From Apophysomyces variabilis (taxonomy: Eukaryota; Mucoromycota; Mucoromycetes; Mucorales; Mucoraceae), in contig MZZL01000378.1 in NCBI GenBank assembly GCA_002749535.1, positions 271,841 through 326,842 of the forward strand: DNA of 55,002 bases. The letters are read 5' to 3'. Positions within the stretch are counted from its first letter, which is position 1; every line of letters starts with the position of its first letter. Below, in pieces: positions 34,710 to 47,154 of this stretch. The position numbers and the translations under genes were made by a program. The notes beneath the pieces are model-generated. The model was not told the origin of the DNA, did not search any database, and saw only the letters and a program-made list of their open reading frames with translations.

Positions 34710-37163
34710 ATGTCTATTCACAAGTAAAACAAAAAGCATCTAAGAATTACCAAAGCAGACAGTGATGAAGAATCAATTATCATTTCCTTGCAAATTGATT
34801 TTCCAAACTGCTTGCAATCTCAAGAGTCTTCTACATCAGTTGCAGCTAATACCTTTTCTGCCACCGTGACTAGCATATGCACTAGCGTTGTTTAGAAGTA
34901 GTTTAAACCACTTAACTGGAATAATAGTTCAAAGTTAAAGACAGCTTTGTGTACTATATATGATGGAGATGATAGGTTTATGCTAATATGCCAAACTGGT
35001 TATGCCTCTAATACATTGCTTATTCTATCTAGAATAAGGAAGAGATTAGTAGTTTCTACTAACAGAAGCAGCACTAAGCAAATGTGAAAACATATGAGCA
35101 GTTATCATCCTAAAGAATGGAAGAGTGCTCAGCCTCCAACCCAAAAAGGACCATTAGACCAATTTGTTACCTTGTAAGTACCATTAAATATATGTATATC
35201 TTGCTGTACTTACATGTGATATAGCCATTCTCAATTTAGCAACTCCAAATTTTGTCAACATCTTCAGGAATGGGTTGTTCTCAATGACCAGCCATTCATT
35301 GAAATAGAGTCAAAATCATTTCAAACCCTGATCAGTTACCTCAATCTAGAAGCGATATCCATAAGTGCAAACACTTTTAAATCTGATATTATAAATAGCT
35401 GCAATCATAGCTATACTATCTTGTGAGATCACCTTGTAGTAGGATATTTACAGAATGCAATTATCATATTAATACCTTCTTTTAGACACTAGATTTTAAT
35501 ATATCCTTTATGCTTAACATATGGACATTACTAAATTTATTTAGTTTCCTTACAGTTACTGGGCATTTTATCGATGCAAACTGGCAGATCCATGATCTAT
35601 TGCTAGATTTTATCCATATTACAGGAAGTCATACTGGGCAAGCAATAGGTGATGCCTTGATGAGGTCAATGCACGATCTCAATATACATTTGAAGGTAGG
35701 TGGTTTGATACTATTTATCAGTTTTAAATGATCCACTATCAATAGATCTTAGCAATAACAACTGATAATGCATCAAGTAATGATACACTTATGCAATATC
35801 TGGAAGAAACCTGGCCCAAATATAGCATCTTCTTTAGTGCTAAAAGACAGCATAACCGCTATCTTGCACATGTTATTAACCTTGCAGTGTAGGATCTTTT
35901 GGCAATAATCAAAATAATCCCTGAAGCAACGATTAATATATATGATGAACAGATCTATTTTGATCAGAGCATGACTGAAATTTCTTCTATTTTAGCCAAG
36001 GTAATTAGTTACTATATATATATTAGACTTAGTACAATTATAGCTTTGAAATGTCATTGTCTCAATCTGCCGTTTTGTTCAACTTTATGAAAAACTGAAG
36101 CAGTGCTGTGCAAACATGAATGTGCGACATTACTAGCCAGTAATTGATGTTAAAACACAGTGGAATTCTACATATGACATGATCAATTCTGCATTGCATA
36201 TCCAAGGTCCACTCATTGTATTGATAAGCATTGAAAGCTACCTGAACAAATGGTCACTTTCTGAGAATGAGTGGCAAATCTTAATTCACTTGAAAGACCT
36301 TCTAAAGGTAAAGTTACTATTAGATATATTAATTTCTAAATATGTAGTGCCCACCTTTTAATGATAGATCTTCAAAAAGAGCACAACAATGTTAAGTGCT
36401 AGCAATTACCCAACTATGGAGATCATTATACCTATATATAACGTTCTGATAGACAAGCTGGATAACTACACTACTAGCAATTTAGAGCTTTAGGAGGCAG
36501 CAGTTGCATGCTTCAAAAAACTACAGAAGTACTATAATATGACTGACTTTGCACTCATTTGCTTAGTAGCAACAGGTAACTCTAATGTAAATTTTTTAAG
36601 CTAAACGATCGTTTACAGTACTAGATCCTCGACTGAAGCTATCTTACCATAAATGACATGAATGGGAAACTGAATGGGTACAGTTTGTAAAGAAGCAAGT
36701 GCGCACTGTGTTTATGGCATACCCTGAAGTTGAGTATGCTGGTGAGAATATTGCTACTAGTTTGGCACAAACAGAGGTGGAAAAAGATGAACTGTTATAG
36801 CATCTGTTCAGTTATCTGTGCAACAAAGGGAAGGCATAACAAGAAGATGAGCTCTTTGAATATCTCACAACTAATGCTGAAAATTGTGATCTACTTCACT
36901 GGTGGCAGACTATAGAAATTAGCAAGTATCTATCCTTAGCTAAAATGGCACACAATTACTTAGCAATTTCAGGTTAGTGTCTTTGTTCACCCCACATTCA
37001 TCTTCTGATTAATGTCATTATCTTAGGTACAAGTGCTCCATCAGAATGAGTCTTCTCTGCTAGCAAGGCTATTATAAACCCAAATTGTACTTTACTTGCT
37101 ATAGAAATCATTTGTGCATATATGCTTAAAAAATACCAGCTATGACAAGAACTAAAGAATTGA
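34710..37163 (+). pseudogene. hAT-B copy 1 transposase pseudogene, heavily deaminated
   Basis: Colinear with the intact hAT-B transposase at 47563-50016, with the same exon-intron order. In the first 480 bp I count about 41 differences by eye, 40 of them C to T or G to A in this copy. Consequences include the BED region VVWKWF becoming two TAG stops and loss of most Arg codons. Recognisable blocks remain: TVTGHFIDANWQIHDLLLDF, ITTDNASSNDTLM, ALHIQGPLIVLISIE, MLVRILL-type shadow frames and the C-terminal SAPSE region. It cannot encode an active protein. Confidence 0.9.
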
Positions 37164-37580
37164 TATATAGTATTCTCTGAAATAGATCAAGTGTTGAATT
37201 AGCAGTTAATAAATAATGCATTGCATTTTATCTTTCTTATTACATAAACTACTTTTCTTAATTTATAGTGTAAATTACACTAAAACTGAAAATCTTGCAA
37301 GCAACAAAGCTTTTGTATACTTGTATAACTGCACTTATTGAAGTAAAGAGAAATATTTACTTTGAATGTCTGTAAGTAATATTGTGTATAATGTTATGTG
37401 AAAGGCATAGCATAGACTGACAGTCCTCCTAATAGTTCTTCTAGCAGTTTTGGTATCTAACCTTGGACTGTCCTGATTATAGACTGTCCTAAATACTGAG
37501 TGAGTAATAATAACTGGCAGTCTTAATCTAACTACCTTGTACTAGCCTATACTGTCTTGTATTGACTGTTGCAAGCCTTA

Positions 37581-37830
37581 CCCATACTCCTACAATAAAA
37601 GACTTGAATTATAGAATTTATTCTGTAATTGTTCTATAATTATTCTTTATTAAGACAATGATCCTTGAATAAGCAAGCATATCCTTTAATTATCCTATAA
37701 TTAAAGTATTTCAAGAATTCTTTTTCTTATAGTGAAACTAGCTTTTTTTTCTGTTATTCCATACTTTAATATAGATAAAATATCTTTCTAGCAAAACTTT
37801 ACAAAACTTATAATTGCAAATATAATCTCA
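37581..37830. other. Flank between hAT-B copy 1 and LINE
   Basis: Starts with the CCCATACT duplicate. AT-rich with TATAATT/CTTGAA words matching those left of the hAT insertion (20280-20330). No coding region. Confidence 0.4.
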
Positions 37831-39323
37831 ATGAATAAACCTCCATTCAACTCACCTTTCCCATGCCTAACTAATCTGCAATGACTAGAGACCCCTTAAA
37901 GTACCCAATATGTCTAAAGTCACCGCTTTTACCCCTACTTAATGATGCTACTAGGCAAACCACCAAAGCTTTCTGTTCTTACTTTAGCTGAATTTTAAAC
38001 CTTTTTGGCTCAGTTCACCACCTCCTAATGATCTATCCTCTGTCCTAGCTGCCAAATACAAGGCAGGATCTGCTGCAATAGATATAGTAAAAGCATCAAT
38101 AAAGTACTAGTTTTCAAGTATATAGACTATAGAAAACTCTGGAACCATGATAATATTAAACAATGTATCATAAAGGCTAAAATAAGTAACTAATCTCAAG
38201 ATACAACTATATCTACAGACATGCTAACCTCTGATACCAGATTTCCTGCATTCTCTTAGATGTCAAACATTGCCTCTACACTAATTAGCCAGCAAGCTGA
38301 TAGTCTGTTAAAAGATATATAACCCCAACAGAGAACCCCTTTACTAATGTTTCATCATTACAAGGCTCTTTCAGACTTTATATATAAGGTCATAGATAAA
38401 TTGAACATGCAAAAGGTTTACCTGAACCAACACAAAACCCTCTTTTAGGAAGTCCAATGCCTTTGATAGAAACTAAGCATAGCAGAATCATATATTGCTA
38501 AATTGGAAGCTATTAATTACTCTTTTAGATCCCAATTAAACTTACAAGGTACCAATGCTTCAATCCATGCTACAGTGCCTAGCTAACATGATTTCTCAGA
38601 TCTCCTCAACATCTAGATAAGCATTAGAAACCAGTAAACAACTACAACCAATCTCTAAAACAATCATAAACATACTTAAAGACTCTATAAGCCCAATAAA
38701 TAACTAGTATCCCTTTATAAACAAGAAGCTGCTGCCTATATATTCACATTGCTGTCACCCATCTACAGTTTCCACTATGTTTATCTGTACTCTCACGCCT
38801 GTATCCCTATAGGCTAAATGCATGCCCACCTCTGACAACTTGGCATTAACAATAGCCACATCCTTGACATACACTATCCTGACTACCAGGTAGTGGCTCT
38901 ACTAATCTATAATGATTTTGCCTCCAAACTTCTAGATACTCTTAAGAAATTCAACCTCTAACCTAAAGAGGATTTTGACCTATATGACCCTACCTGCCTC
39001 TATGACCTGAAATATATAGAACTATCTAAAGATGACAAGAAAAAACAAGCTAAAGAACTTTACTGCCAATGCATGCTTTGTACATTAGATTTTCTTAAAA
39101 CGCCTGTCTGTTATGCTGTTGCCCACTAGTTTTATGCTCTTTAATGGATATCTCTGGATCAACTCTGCAATATACTTGTCACCTACAGACAATCTACCCA
39201 TTATAACTACCCCTGATCTCAAGGAGATGCAGCTAACATTTTCTATAACAATGACATAGACGTCAATGCTGCCCATGACAGAGACTGTCAATTAGACTAT
39301 ATAAGCCTCCAAGAATGTCAATA
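37831..39323 (+). pseudogene. LINE ORF1 pseudogene
   Basis: One continuous plus-strand frame with many stops begins MNKPPFNSPFP. Its C-terminal third reads NNSHILDIHYPDYQVVALLI, NDFASKLLDTLKKFNL and KEDFDLYDPTCLYD, a pattern I associate with ORF1 of fungal LINE-1-like elements. Immediately downstream is an endonuclease segment, as expected. Most stops are TAG/TAA at likely Gln positions; CpG is nearly absent. Family call moderate. Confidence 0.5.
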
Positions 39324-39330
39324 ACTATAG

Positions 39331-39790
39331 ATCCCACTACTAACATTAATATCTTACTTTAGAATGCAAATAGCCTTTATAAGCATGCTATTAATTCTGT
39401 TCTAACTTTTATTTCAGAACCTTTAATCTTCTTTATTACTAAAACCTAGCTTCTATCTCTCAATAAATATCCTACTAACTAGCGTCAATTCTACACTTAC
39501 AGCACATAAATGCATCTAAACACATGTAAACTATCCATGGACATATTTCTACTAATCTATCCAAAATTTCCCCAACATGTCCATTATATTAATAATGACT
39601 TATCGCTATATTCACCCTTCTACATTAGCTATATTGTTGAGGATATTCTTATTCACTGCGTCTACTTATCCCTAATATTAATCTTAGACCACTTTGCACT
39701 AGAAGTATTACAGAGCCTTCCATTAAATGCCCTAAAGACTAGTTGAACCATTATCTGCAAGGATTTTAATATATGCTACAAGCACCATGA
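39331..39790 (+). pseudogene. LINE ORF2 fragment: APE-type endonuclease
   Basis: Reads NANSLYKHAINSVLTFISEP, then FFITKT at the position of the usual TET(W) motif, HCVYLSLILILDHFALEVLQ and TIICKDFNICYKHHEKLG, the endonuclease GDFN segment with Gly changed to Lys or Arg. No reverse transcriptase follows, so the LINE is truncated at about 39790. The endonuclease would nick target DNA for target-primed reverse transcription. Confidence 0.65.
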
Positions 39791-40618
39791 GAAATTAGGT
39801 TACTATAGAAATTTAGTAGTTTCTAAATTTCTAATATTTAGGACCATGGTTCTCCACAGTCACCTAAAGGATACTTTGGTTCTGGCAGGTTCTCTTTAGT
39901 ATCTAATAGTTCCAGAATGTACAATTTATCTTAAATATGTTGTTTCTCTTTGAGGCATAGGTTTTGATTTATTATTTAATATTTACTTAAACTATTTAGT
40001 AAGATATAGTGCTTATTACTTCAGAATATTGTGGATCTTACAGGATCTGGATAGTCACTAAAGGTTACTATGAGTATTTGGAGGATCCAAGAGGATCCAA
40101 TAGCAGAATTGCTCTAAAAATGCTCGGACATGGGGCTGACATAGCTGCTTCAATATATTTAAGATGGCACAGAATTTTTAAAAAGCTTTTTCTTTTCTTT
40201 TTCCAAAACTAAGCACTTTTAATCATTACTATACAGCGAAAACACAGCTATGCAAGCTTAGCAATTTATTTCTGCAACTTGTGCAAAGAATATTTTGAGG
40301 GAACAAGACATGAAGAAAAGGTGCATATGTTAACTTGCACAGCAAAGCAAACTACCAAGCTGTTTTTGGAATCATTGCTTACCAACAGCAATAGTTCTAA
40401 CCAAACTGTTATATTCAACATAAAATCTAATATGTACTGTGGCTTATATTTAAACTCAACCCTAGTAAAAAGAGAGTAATTATTAAAACAAGAAGAGTTG
40501 TTCTTTTCACAAGAATAAATCAGAGTCTCACAGTACTTCTACGTCTGTTGCATATCTCTTAACATACCTCTTAAATACCATATTTTTTACTGTAAATTCT
40601 TAACTTACTTTTTCTGAC
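39791..40618. other. Leader of element C, with a zinc-finger-like scrap
   Basis: Mostly non-coding and repeat-derived. At 40276-40480 a plus-strand frame reads FCNLCKEYFEGTRHEEKV then HMLTC, which looks like the Cys/His pattern of a zinc finger left from another element, but nothing else supports a gene. The stretch just before 40619 would be the leader or LTR of the gag element; no LTR repeat was found. Confidence 0.3.
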
Positions 40619-41464
40619 ATGTCTGCTAACAATGATTTCAATAATACTGATGTTATCTCTCTTAAAGATACCTTTATGAACAATGCCAAGCTTCAGCATC
40701 TCTTAGAAAACTTGACCAGTGAGCATTTGTTCAGTGGCTCACCATTGACAAGTGTGGCACCCTCCCTCTTACCCAGTAATTGAGTGTTGGCTGCAGCTCC
40801 AGTAACCCCTTTAGTGCCTAGGGTAGCCTCCAATAGTGCTGCGTTCTTGAAGTATAGAAATAGAGAGATGCAGGCTGTTTATACCTATGAGAAGTTGAAG
40901 GTCAAGGCTGATGCTGCCACCTAGGCTTTTTTGATTGCCACGGCCTTAGGTACAGCCAAAGCAAAAACAGATAACCTGCTTAACAAAGCCAACCAAGCGC
41001 AGGTTAGGTTAGAAAAGAGTTATAAACTCTTCAACAACATGTATCCCAGCTATAAAGCTTTCCAGAAAATAGGTGACACTGTTAAGGCAACCCTGCAAGA
41101 AAAGAAAGAGAAGTAGTCTGTTCTGAAGATGTTGCCTGCTTTGCAGATTGTAAGAGATAAAAAGTGAGTACCTGGAACTGTGCATTCTTTAACAAAGGCT
41201 TTTCTTAGAAACTTTGCCTATTAGTTGAAGGCCAATGGCCTGACACTAAATGAAAACTGGGAGCATTTACTTGTTCTCTATCTGAATGATACCCAGAAGA
41301 TCTAGTTTGAGATGAAGTTGTCAGGTAAGAACTTGACATGGCAGGAAGCTTACAATATTATAGCAAATAAGTTCAACACCTTATTGCATCAGCTTAAGCT
41401 ATATGCTTAAGTTATGTACATGGTATAAAAGCCTAATAAATCTCTGATAGTATATATTGATAAC
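40619..41464 (+). pseudogene. Element C gag, N-terminal part
   Basis: The ATG at 40619 begins MSANNDFNNTDVISLKD. A helical region (KAKTDNLLNKANQAQVRLEK) is followed by capsid-like sequence (NENWEHLLVLYLND, LTWQEAYNIIANKFNTLLHQ). In-frame stops are almost all TAG or TAA where Gln fits, giving a pure CpA-to-TpA pattern. The frame breaks at YIDN where hAT-A copy 2 enters. Confidence 0.65.
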
Positions 41465-44400
41465 TAGGGCATGAAATGGGTTGGGCCAATCTGGGCTGGG
41501 CCAATCTGGGCTGGGCCAATTTGGGTTGGGTCAATTTGGGCCAGGTTATAACTGGGCCGGGCCATAACTGGGCTGGGCCAATATATTGACCCAAGGCCTA
41601 TTGGGCCATCTTATCTGGGTCAAAGGTATGGCCCAAGGCCCATTGGGCCACTTTATATGGGCCTAAGTTTCATCTAGAGCCTATTGAGGTCCCCTTTTGA
41701 AGGCTTAGACTAAGTTTTAATAAATTAGGTTGAAAATGTAATCTAGTAGGAACAAGATGATTAGAACAAATGCTAATCAGTGACATCTCATGTCATTGCA
41801 AACATAATTTGGTAAATGTCAACCTAAGTTGCATTTATTATATGAGAAAGCATTAAAGAATATATAAAGAAATGGTTTAAAGCAATAATAAAAAAAAGAG
41901 CACTGAATAAAGAAGAAATAAATATAAAAAAGAAAACAGGGCGATGACAGCATTAGTACAATTGTGAGCGAATTCGATCTTTTTCCAGCATGCATGTGCG
42001 GATTGTCTCTACATTCAACGATGATCAGTTCTGTGAAACAAGATTTCTTCCACCAGAAAATACACGTTCAACCGGCATACTAGACCCTATTCAAGTGTTC
42101 AATACAGAGCTATCAGAATGATCACTAAAGATTGACTATACCTGGAATTGCTAAGTAATCACGCGCTATATGGGAGAGCACTGGGTAAACTGATCTTCTG
42201 TCGCGCCACCACAACAATGGAGTTTTTGTCATTTCTTTTTCTTTTTTAAGGTAATCGTTGAGTTCAGTGTTTTTGTTTTTCTTTTTCAACGCCATGCTAC
42301 TGCTTTTACCGTACATATGCTTCATGAAATCGTCCAGATCATTGTCAAAACTAGGATTGGTTGATTGATACAAGCTTTCATCAGATGCCATAGGAACATC
42401 ATCAGTGTCATCATACAAAACAAATAGCTTGTATTCATCATAGACAGTCTGACATTGATCAATGCAAAAGTCAATCCATTCAGTGCCCCAGTCATGCATA
42501 CGGTAATAATCAGTTTTCAAACGTGGGTCAAGGACTAAAAGAAAAATACAGTATATCAGTTGAAGTGCTGCATAAAAGCGTGAACTTACTTGTAGCAACT
42601 GAGCAGATGGGCGAAAAGTCAGTTTTGCAGTAATATTTTTTCAATTTTACAAAGCAAGATTCAGCAGCAGCGGCAAGTTCACTTGAAGATGATTGGTACA
42701 CATCTAACTTGTCCATCATAGCGTTGTAAGCAGGGATGACAGCATTAATTGTTGGATACTTTGATGCAGATAAAAATGTTGTTATTTTTTGAAAAATCTT
42801 TAAAATGGGATGGTTAAACAATTGTCAAATGTAGAAATACTTGTACTTACAGAAAATAAGTCTGAAAAGTCGGCCAACAAGTCCCATTCACAGTCACTTA
42901 GTTAGAACATACCCATTGTTCTTTTTTCGGTGGTCACTAGAATCATTAATGGCATTTTCAACTTGATGGCATTGTCAATCATCTCCACGGTCAAGTTCCA
43001 TCATGTCTTGCAGTCAAGAGTGAGTTGAATAGATGGACAGTTTAGAGTAGCTTTGATATATGTCTCAAGTTGTTCACGCCATTTAACCAATAAATGAATT
43101 GTACAAACTAGACACTGGAGCTAAACAATATATTTTCCTGGTTTGTTATTCCAAGACTTATAAACTAAACAAGAGGCACAATTACCTTGTTGATCATGTT
43201 TGTAATGCCAACATTCTCTGAAACTTCAACGGACGTAGTTTCTTCATGGCCAGACAGTACATTCAGACTTTTGAGAGCATCTTGTACACCAAGGTTGATG
43301 ATGTGGGCAATACAACGATGATGTTGCTTGGCTGCGTTGAACTGAACTCCACAGTTTTTCCACTCGCATTCAAGAACTACCATCATTGTATCGTTGTTTG
43401 TAGCATTGTCAGTCGTGATGGTAAGAATCTATAGTATATTTAAAATGCTGATCATAGTACTTGTATTCTTACCTTTGTTGCAATATTTAACTCGTCCATT
43501 GAGTTCATAAACACATTAGCCAAGTTTTCTCCAGTATATATACCAGTTATTGGTATAAAATCCAGTAGTACATCTTGAAGTTCCCAGTTATTATCAATAT
43601 AATGGCCAGTTACTCCAAGAAATGAATGATAGTTTGGCGAAGTCCAAACGTCTAGTGTGATTGATAGTTTTGCATCAAGATCCTAAATATTATTAGAGTC
43701 ATTTATGTCATACAAGCTAATACTCACATTGAGTTTTTTTTTTAGAAGCATATGACCATCCTCAAAGCTTTAGATGATGTCGTTTCGAATTGTTTTACCA
43801 GACACAAGAACAGCATTGGGTTGCAAGGTGTTGATCAAACTATGGAAATGAATAGAGTTGACTTCAGAGAATGGTTGATCATTGGCAACTATCCATTGTG
43901 TAAGTTTTTTTCGAAAGTCATTCTGGTCAAAGGGCTTAGGCTGCGAGCTAAAAAAAATAAGGATGTACATAAGTACAGCATGAAATATAAGGTGTAGCTC
44001 ACCTGTTAAAGTATTTGTTCAGGCCTGTTGTTGTTCGACCCATTGCACTGGTATGCTCCTTGTGATGTTTGTTTTTCAAATGCAACAATGTTTGTTTGGT
44101 ACTTCCACCATGGCAATTGATGATGACTTCTGTATTTTTTCTAATTACTCTATTAAGAATCCAGAGATATAATGGTAATTGTAAACGTACCCTTCACACA
44201 ACTTGCATTGAACATGTTTTACTTGCTCTGTTCATTCTAGCTTTTTGAAGAACTGCCATACAATACTTGTTGTTTGTTTTTGCTTTTGTCCAGTACGTGG
44301 TGATGCTGATGATTCTGAAATGGAGATGCTTTGAATGTTATCAGTTAAAGTACTTGGAGCTCCAGCAAGTGAGAAAGAATCACCGATGGAGTTTACTTCT

Positions 44401-44992
44401 TTATGAAAGGACATTCTTGCAATTATACTTGAGAAAAAAATAGAAAAAACAGAGAAACGGAAAAAAAATAAATGGAGAAATATAAAAACAGGCTAACGTA
44501 AAGAAGAAAAAGAAAAATGGAGAAAACAAAAAAACAGAAAAACAGAAAAACAGAAAAATAGAAAAATAGAAAAACAGAAAAAGAAAAGACCACCTTTGCC
44601 TTTACTCTTCTAACCTTACTATGTTTAAGAAAAAGAAAAGAAAAGGATAAAGATGAAGAAGAACAAGAGAGCAAAATAAATAAAAAAATTTTTTTTCAGT
44701 CACAAAAGAGAACGTGTTCCTTAGTAATAAAGTTAATAACTTGCATGATAAGCCCAAAGGTGTTTAAAGGGCCCATGGACCCTTCAAAGGCCCATGGGAA
44801 AGTGGGAAAATGGGAAAATAGGACTCAATCTGGACCAGGTCAATCTGGGCCAGGTTAATCTGGGCTGGGCCTATATATTGGCCCAGTTCCCATTGGGCCA
44901 TAAAATTTAGGCCCGATCTATGGACCAAGTCCTGGTGGGCTGGGTTGAACTGGGCTGGGCTTCAGGCTTTCCCGGCCCACATTCAAGCCTTA
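41465..44992 (-). mobile_element. hAT-A copy 2 (3528 bp, inserted in gag of element C)
   Basis: TIRs as in copy 1, in reverse orientation; exact 8-bp TSD TTGATAAC at 41457-41464 and 44993-45000. GGCCCA arrays at both ends. Nearly identical to copy 1 apart from scattered transitions. Confidence 0.95.
41953..44414 (-). pseudogene. hAT-A copy 2 transposase, nearly intact
   Basis: Same nine-exon gene as copy 1, read from the ATG at 44414 (MSFHKEVNSIG) to a TAA at 41955-41953. It keeps the BED finger, SITLDVWTS and ITTDNATNND motifs and the dimerisation domain. Lesions: TGA in place of TGG after FFKKLE (about 44230), the TAA in exon 3 shared with copy 1, and TGA instead of CGA near the C-terminus (SQN*SS, about 42030). 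Where copy 1 has TGA in exon 1 this copy reads CAA, so both probably descend from CGA. Confidence 0.85.
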
Positions 44993-45000
44993 TTGATAAC

Positions 45001-45258
45001 TTCCTGGAGAAGAAAATAGAAGCAGGTTATGAGGAATCTCAAGCCCTGGTTGTTGCTTTCCTGTCTTCTCTCCTTTCCAAACATTAAGAAAATGCTTACT
45101 TGCTTATAGCAATGAAGTATAGATCTTAATACCTAACTGATGTCAATACTGTCTGTGACCTCATCAAAGTGATAGCATCTGACAATAAGTGCATCTATGA
45201 TTCTAACAATGAGGTGCATGAAGCCCATCTGACAAAAAAGCATTACAAACAAAAACAA
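45001..45258 (+). pseudogene. Element C gag, middle part
   Basis: Continues the capsid after hAT-A copy 2: FLEKKIEAGYEESQALVVAF, then VCDLIKVIASDNKCIYD and AHLTKKHYKQKQ, where the ISXO2-type element begins. Two or three TAA codons sit at Gln-like positions. Confidence 0.65.
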
Positions 45259-45344
45259 GGTTAAAAGGAAAAATATGCCTACATACTCAAATTTAAAACT
45301 CTATTAATCTCAGCATCTATATTAAGTATATTTGTATAACCTAA

Positions 45345-45665
45345 TTACTAACTTAAGATATTTTTTATAACAACAATACTAAATTAAGATATTTTTGTAA
45401 CAACAATACTAAATTAAGATATTTTTTGTAACAACAATACTAAATTAAGATATTTTTTGTAATAACAATACTAAATTAAGATATTTTTGTAACAACAATA
45501 CTAAATTAAGATATTTTTTGTAACAACAATACTAAATTAAGATATTTTTTATAACAACAATACTAAATTAAGATATTTTTTGTAACAACAATACTAAATT
45601 AAGATATTTTTGTAACAACAATACTAAATTAAGATATTTTTGTAACAACAATAACTAAATTAAGT
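45345..45665 (+). repeat. Tandem array, about 31-bp unit
   Basis: About ten copies of AACAACAATACTAAATTAAG followed by ATATTTTTTGT, with units varying by one or two T. Downstream (3') of the transposase gene within the ISXO2-type element. Function unknown. Confidence 0.9.
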
Positions 45666-45727
45666 AGTTATTAAAAAGTTCCCATCCATTAAAAATCTAC
45701 TTAGGCTTAAATTTTACTTGCTGCCCC

Positions 45728-45890
45728 ATATCCCGAAGGGGGGCCCTTGTGGTGGTGTGGTTAGCGCAAACGACACTCACTGGGAGGGCACGAGTTCGGA
45801 TCCCGTTAAGGACACTTTGGGGGCCTGGGGCATATGCCTGTCTAGAAATCCTAAAACTATGTTTGCTTTAGGGGTTCCAGCTGCATGGTA
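45728..45890 (+). repeat. tRNA-derived SINE-like insertion
   Basis: A GC-rich, CpG-bearing island in AT-rich DNA contains a D-arm-like GTGTGGTTAGCGCAAAC and a B-box-like GAGTTCGGATCCCG. A T arm (ACGAG/CCCGT, one mismatch) and a partly paired acceptor (GCCCTTG/TAAGGAC) can be drawn, but the anticodon arm is poor and a non-tRNA tail follows. This suits a tRNA-derived SINE better than a functional tRNA gene. Internal pol III promoter inferred. Confidence 0.5.
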
Positions 45891-47154
45891 AACTTAATAG
45901 AATATGATGAACTCGTTCATATTTTTTAGTAAAAGCTATTAAGTTTTTATAAAGTACTTACTTTTATTTTAAACTAAAATAAAATCACTTTTACTAGAAG
46001 TAAATAATGAAAAAATAATAAAACAATAAATTTAAAATTAATTATTATTATTTAAATTTTTATATATTATAACCAAAATTAGTCCAAATATCATTATCTT
46101 GTTCAGTATAATGCTCATCAGATGATGCATGAAATGATACTGATTTTAATGCATTAATTAATGCATTAAAAGTATTATTTATGTTTTTCTTTTGCCAAAT
46201 ATATTCAACAAGTCTCCATGGTATCAAAGTTTTAGTTTGATGTCTTAGAACAATATTTATCTTAATTCTATACCACATTCCTATAAAAATATTAATACTA
46301 AAAAAAATTAAGATAAAGATTACCTTCAACTGTATTTATATGAATATTATCTCTACAAACAAATTCTTGAGAGTGATTTATAGTTTCATAGATATAATTC
46401 ATGTTTGGAATAGCTACTACATTATTATATCCAGCCCAACCATCTGTGTAAATAATAGAACCAGGTTTTACATATTGTTGTATAATTGATTCTAATGTTT
46501 GGGCCTCACGATTACAGACAATCGTTAAAAACACCTTTTTTTCTAAAGTTCATTCAATTCTTCCAACAATTCAAACGCCTTCAACACAATGACCATGATG
46601 ATATTTGCGTTTACCAAACTTGGACTCATCAATTTCAACGATAATATTTGGTCCTCCTAATATATATAATTAATAAAAAAAGTACATAATTATTTTTAAA
46701 TACCAATCATCATATCATTTTGTTCTAAGTCATTTTCAATTAATAAATAAATATCTTTAATAATTGTTGCAACTGTTTTTTTATCAAGGCCACTTGTTTT
46801 TTGCATATAACGCAAATTTAAATTAGTTGCCCAACACTATAAAACATAAAGAATTTTATGCATTGGAGCTTTGCAATTATAAAAGAAAGAATCTTTATAC
46901 AAAGTTTTTTCACTATGATTGTAACAATTGTATAAAGGACACTTCTAAAAGTATCTACGAGATTCTTTCCAGTTTAACTTCATTTCTTTTCTATTACAAC
47001 AAGTCATGGAATTATAAAATATTCCTTGTTCTTACAACCATCTAATTTAAAAAGTTAAATAATTATATTAAACTCTTTCATTTAAAAATTACTTACTTGA
47101 TTGCAAACTTAGAAGTATTCAAAATAGTAAACATTTCATCAAAAGTAAGGCTCG

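Larger units (their letters stand above)
20339..37580 (+). mobile_element. hAT-B copy 1 (decayed, split by nested MULE)
   Basis: The left end TAAGGCTTGCAATTTTGG and right end TTGCAAGCCTTA form the TIR, flanked on both sides by CCCATACT (20331-20338 and 37581-37588), a perfect 8-bp hAT TSD. The body is 20339-20577 plus 34169-37580; the rest is a nested MULE. The ends match the hAT-B copy at 47146-50788 base for base except for C-to-T and G-to-A changes, so this is the same family, heavily mutated. Body length without the insertion is about 3.6 kb, like copy 2. Confidence 0.93.

Noticed and set aside
45737..45815. Functional tRNA gene
   Set aside because: T arm and acceptor are imperfect, no good anticodon stem forms, and a long non-tRNA tail follows; SINE-like is the better reading.
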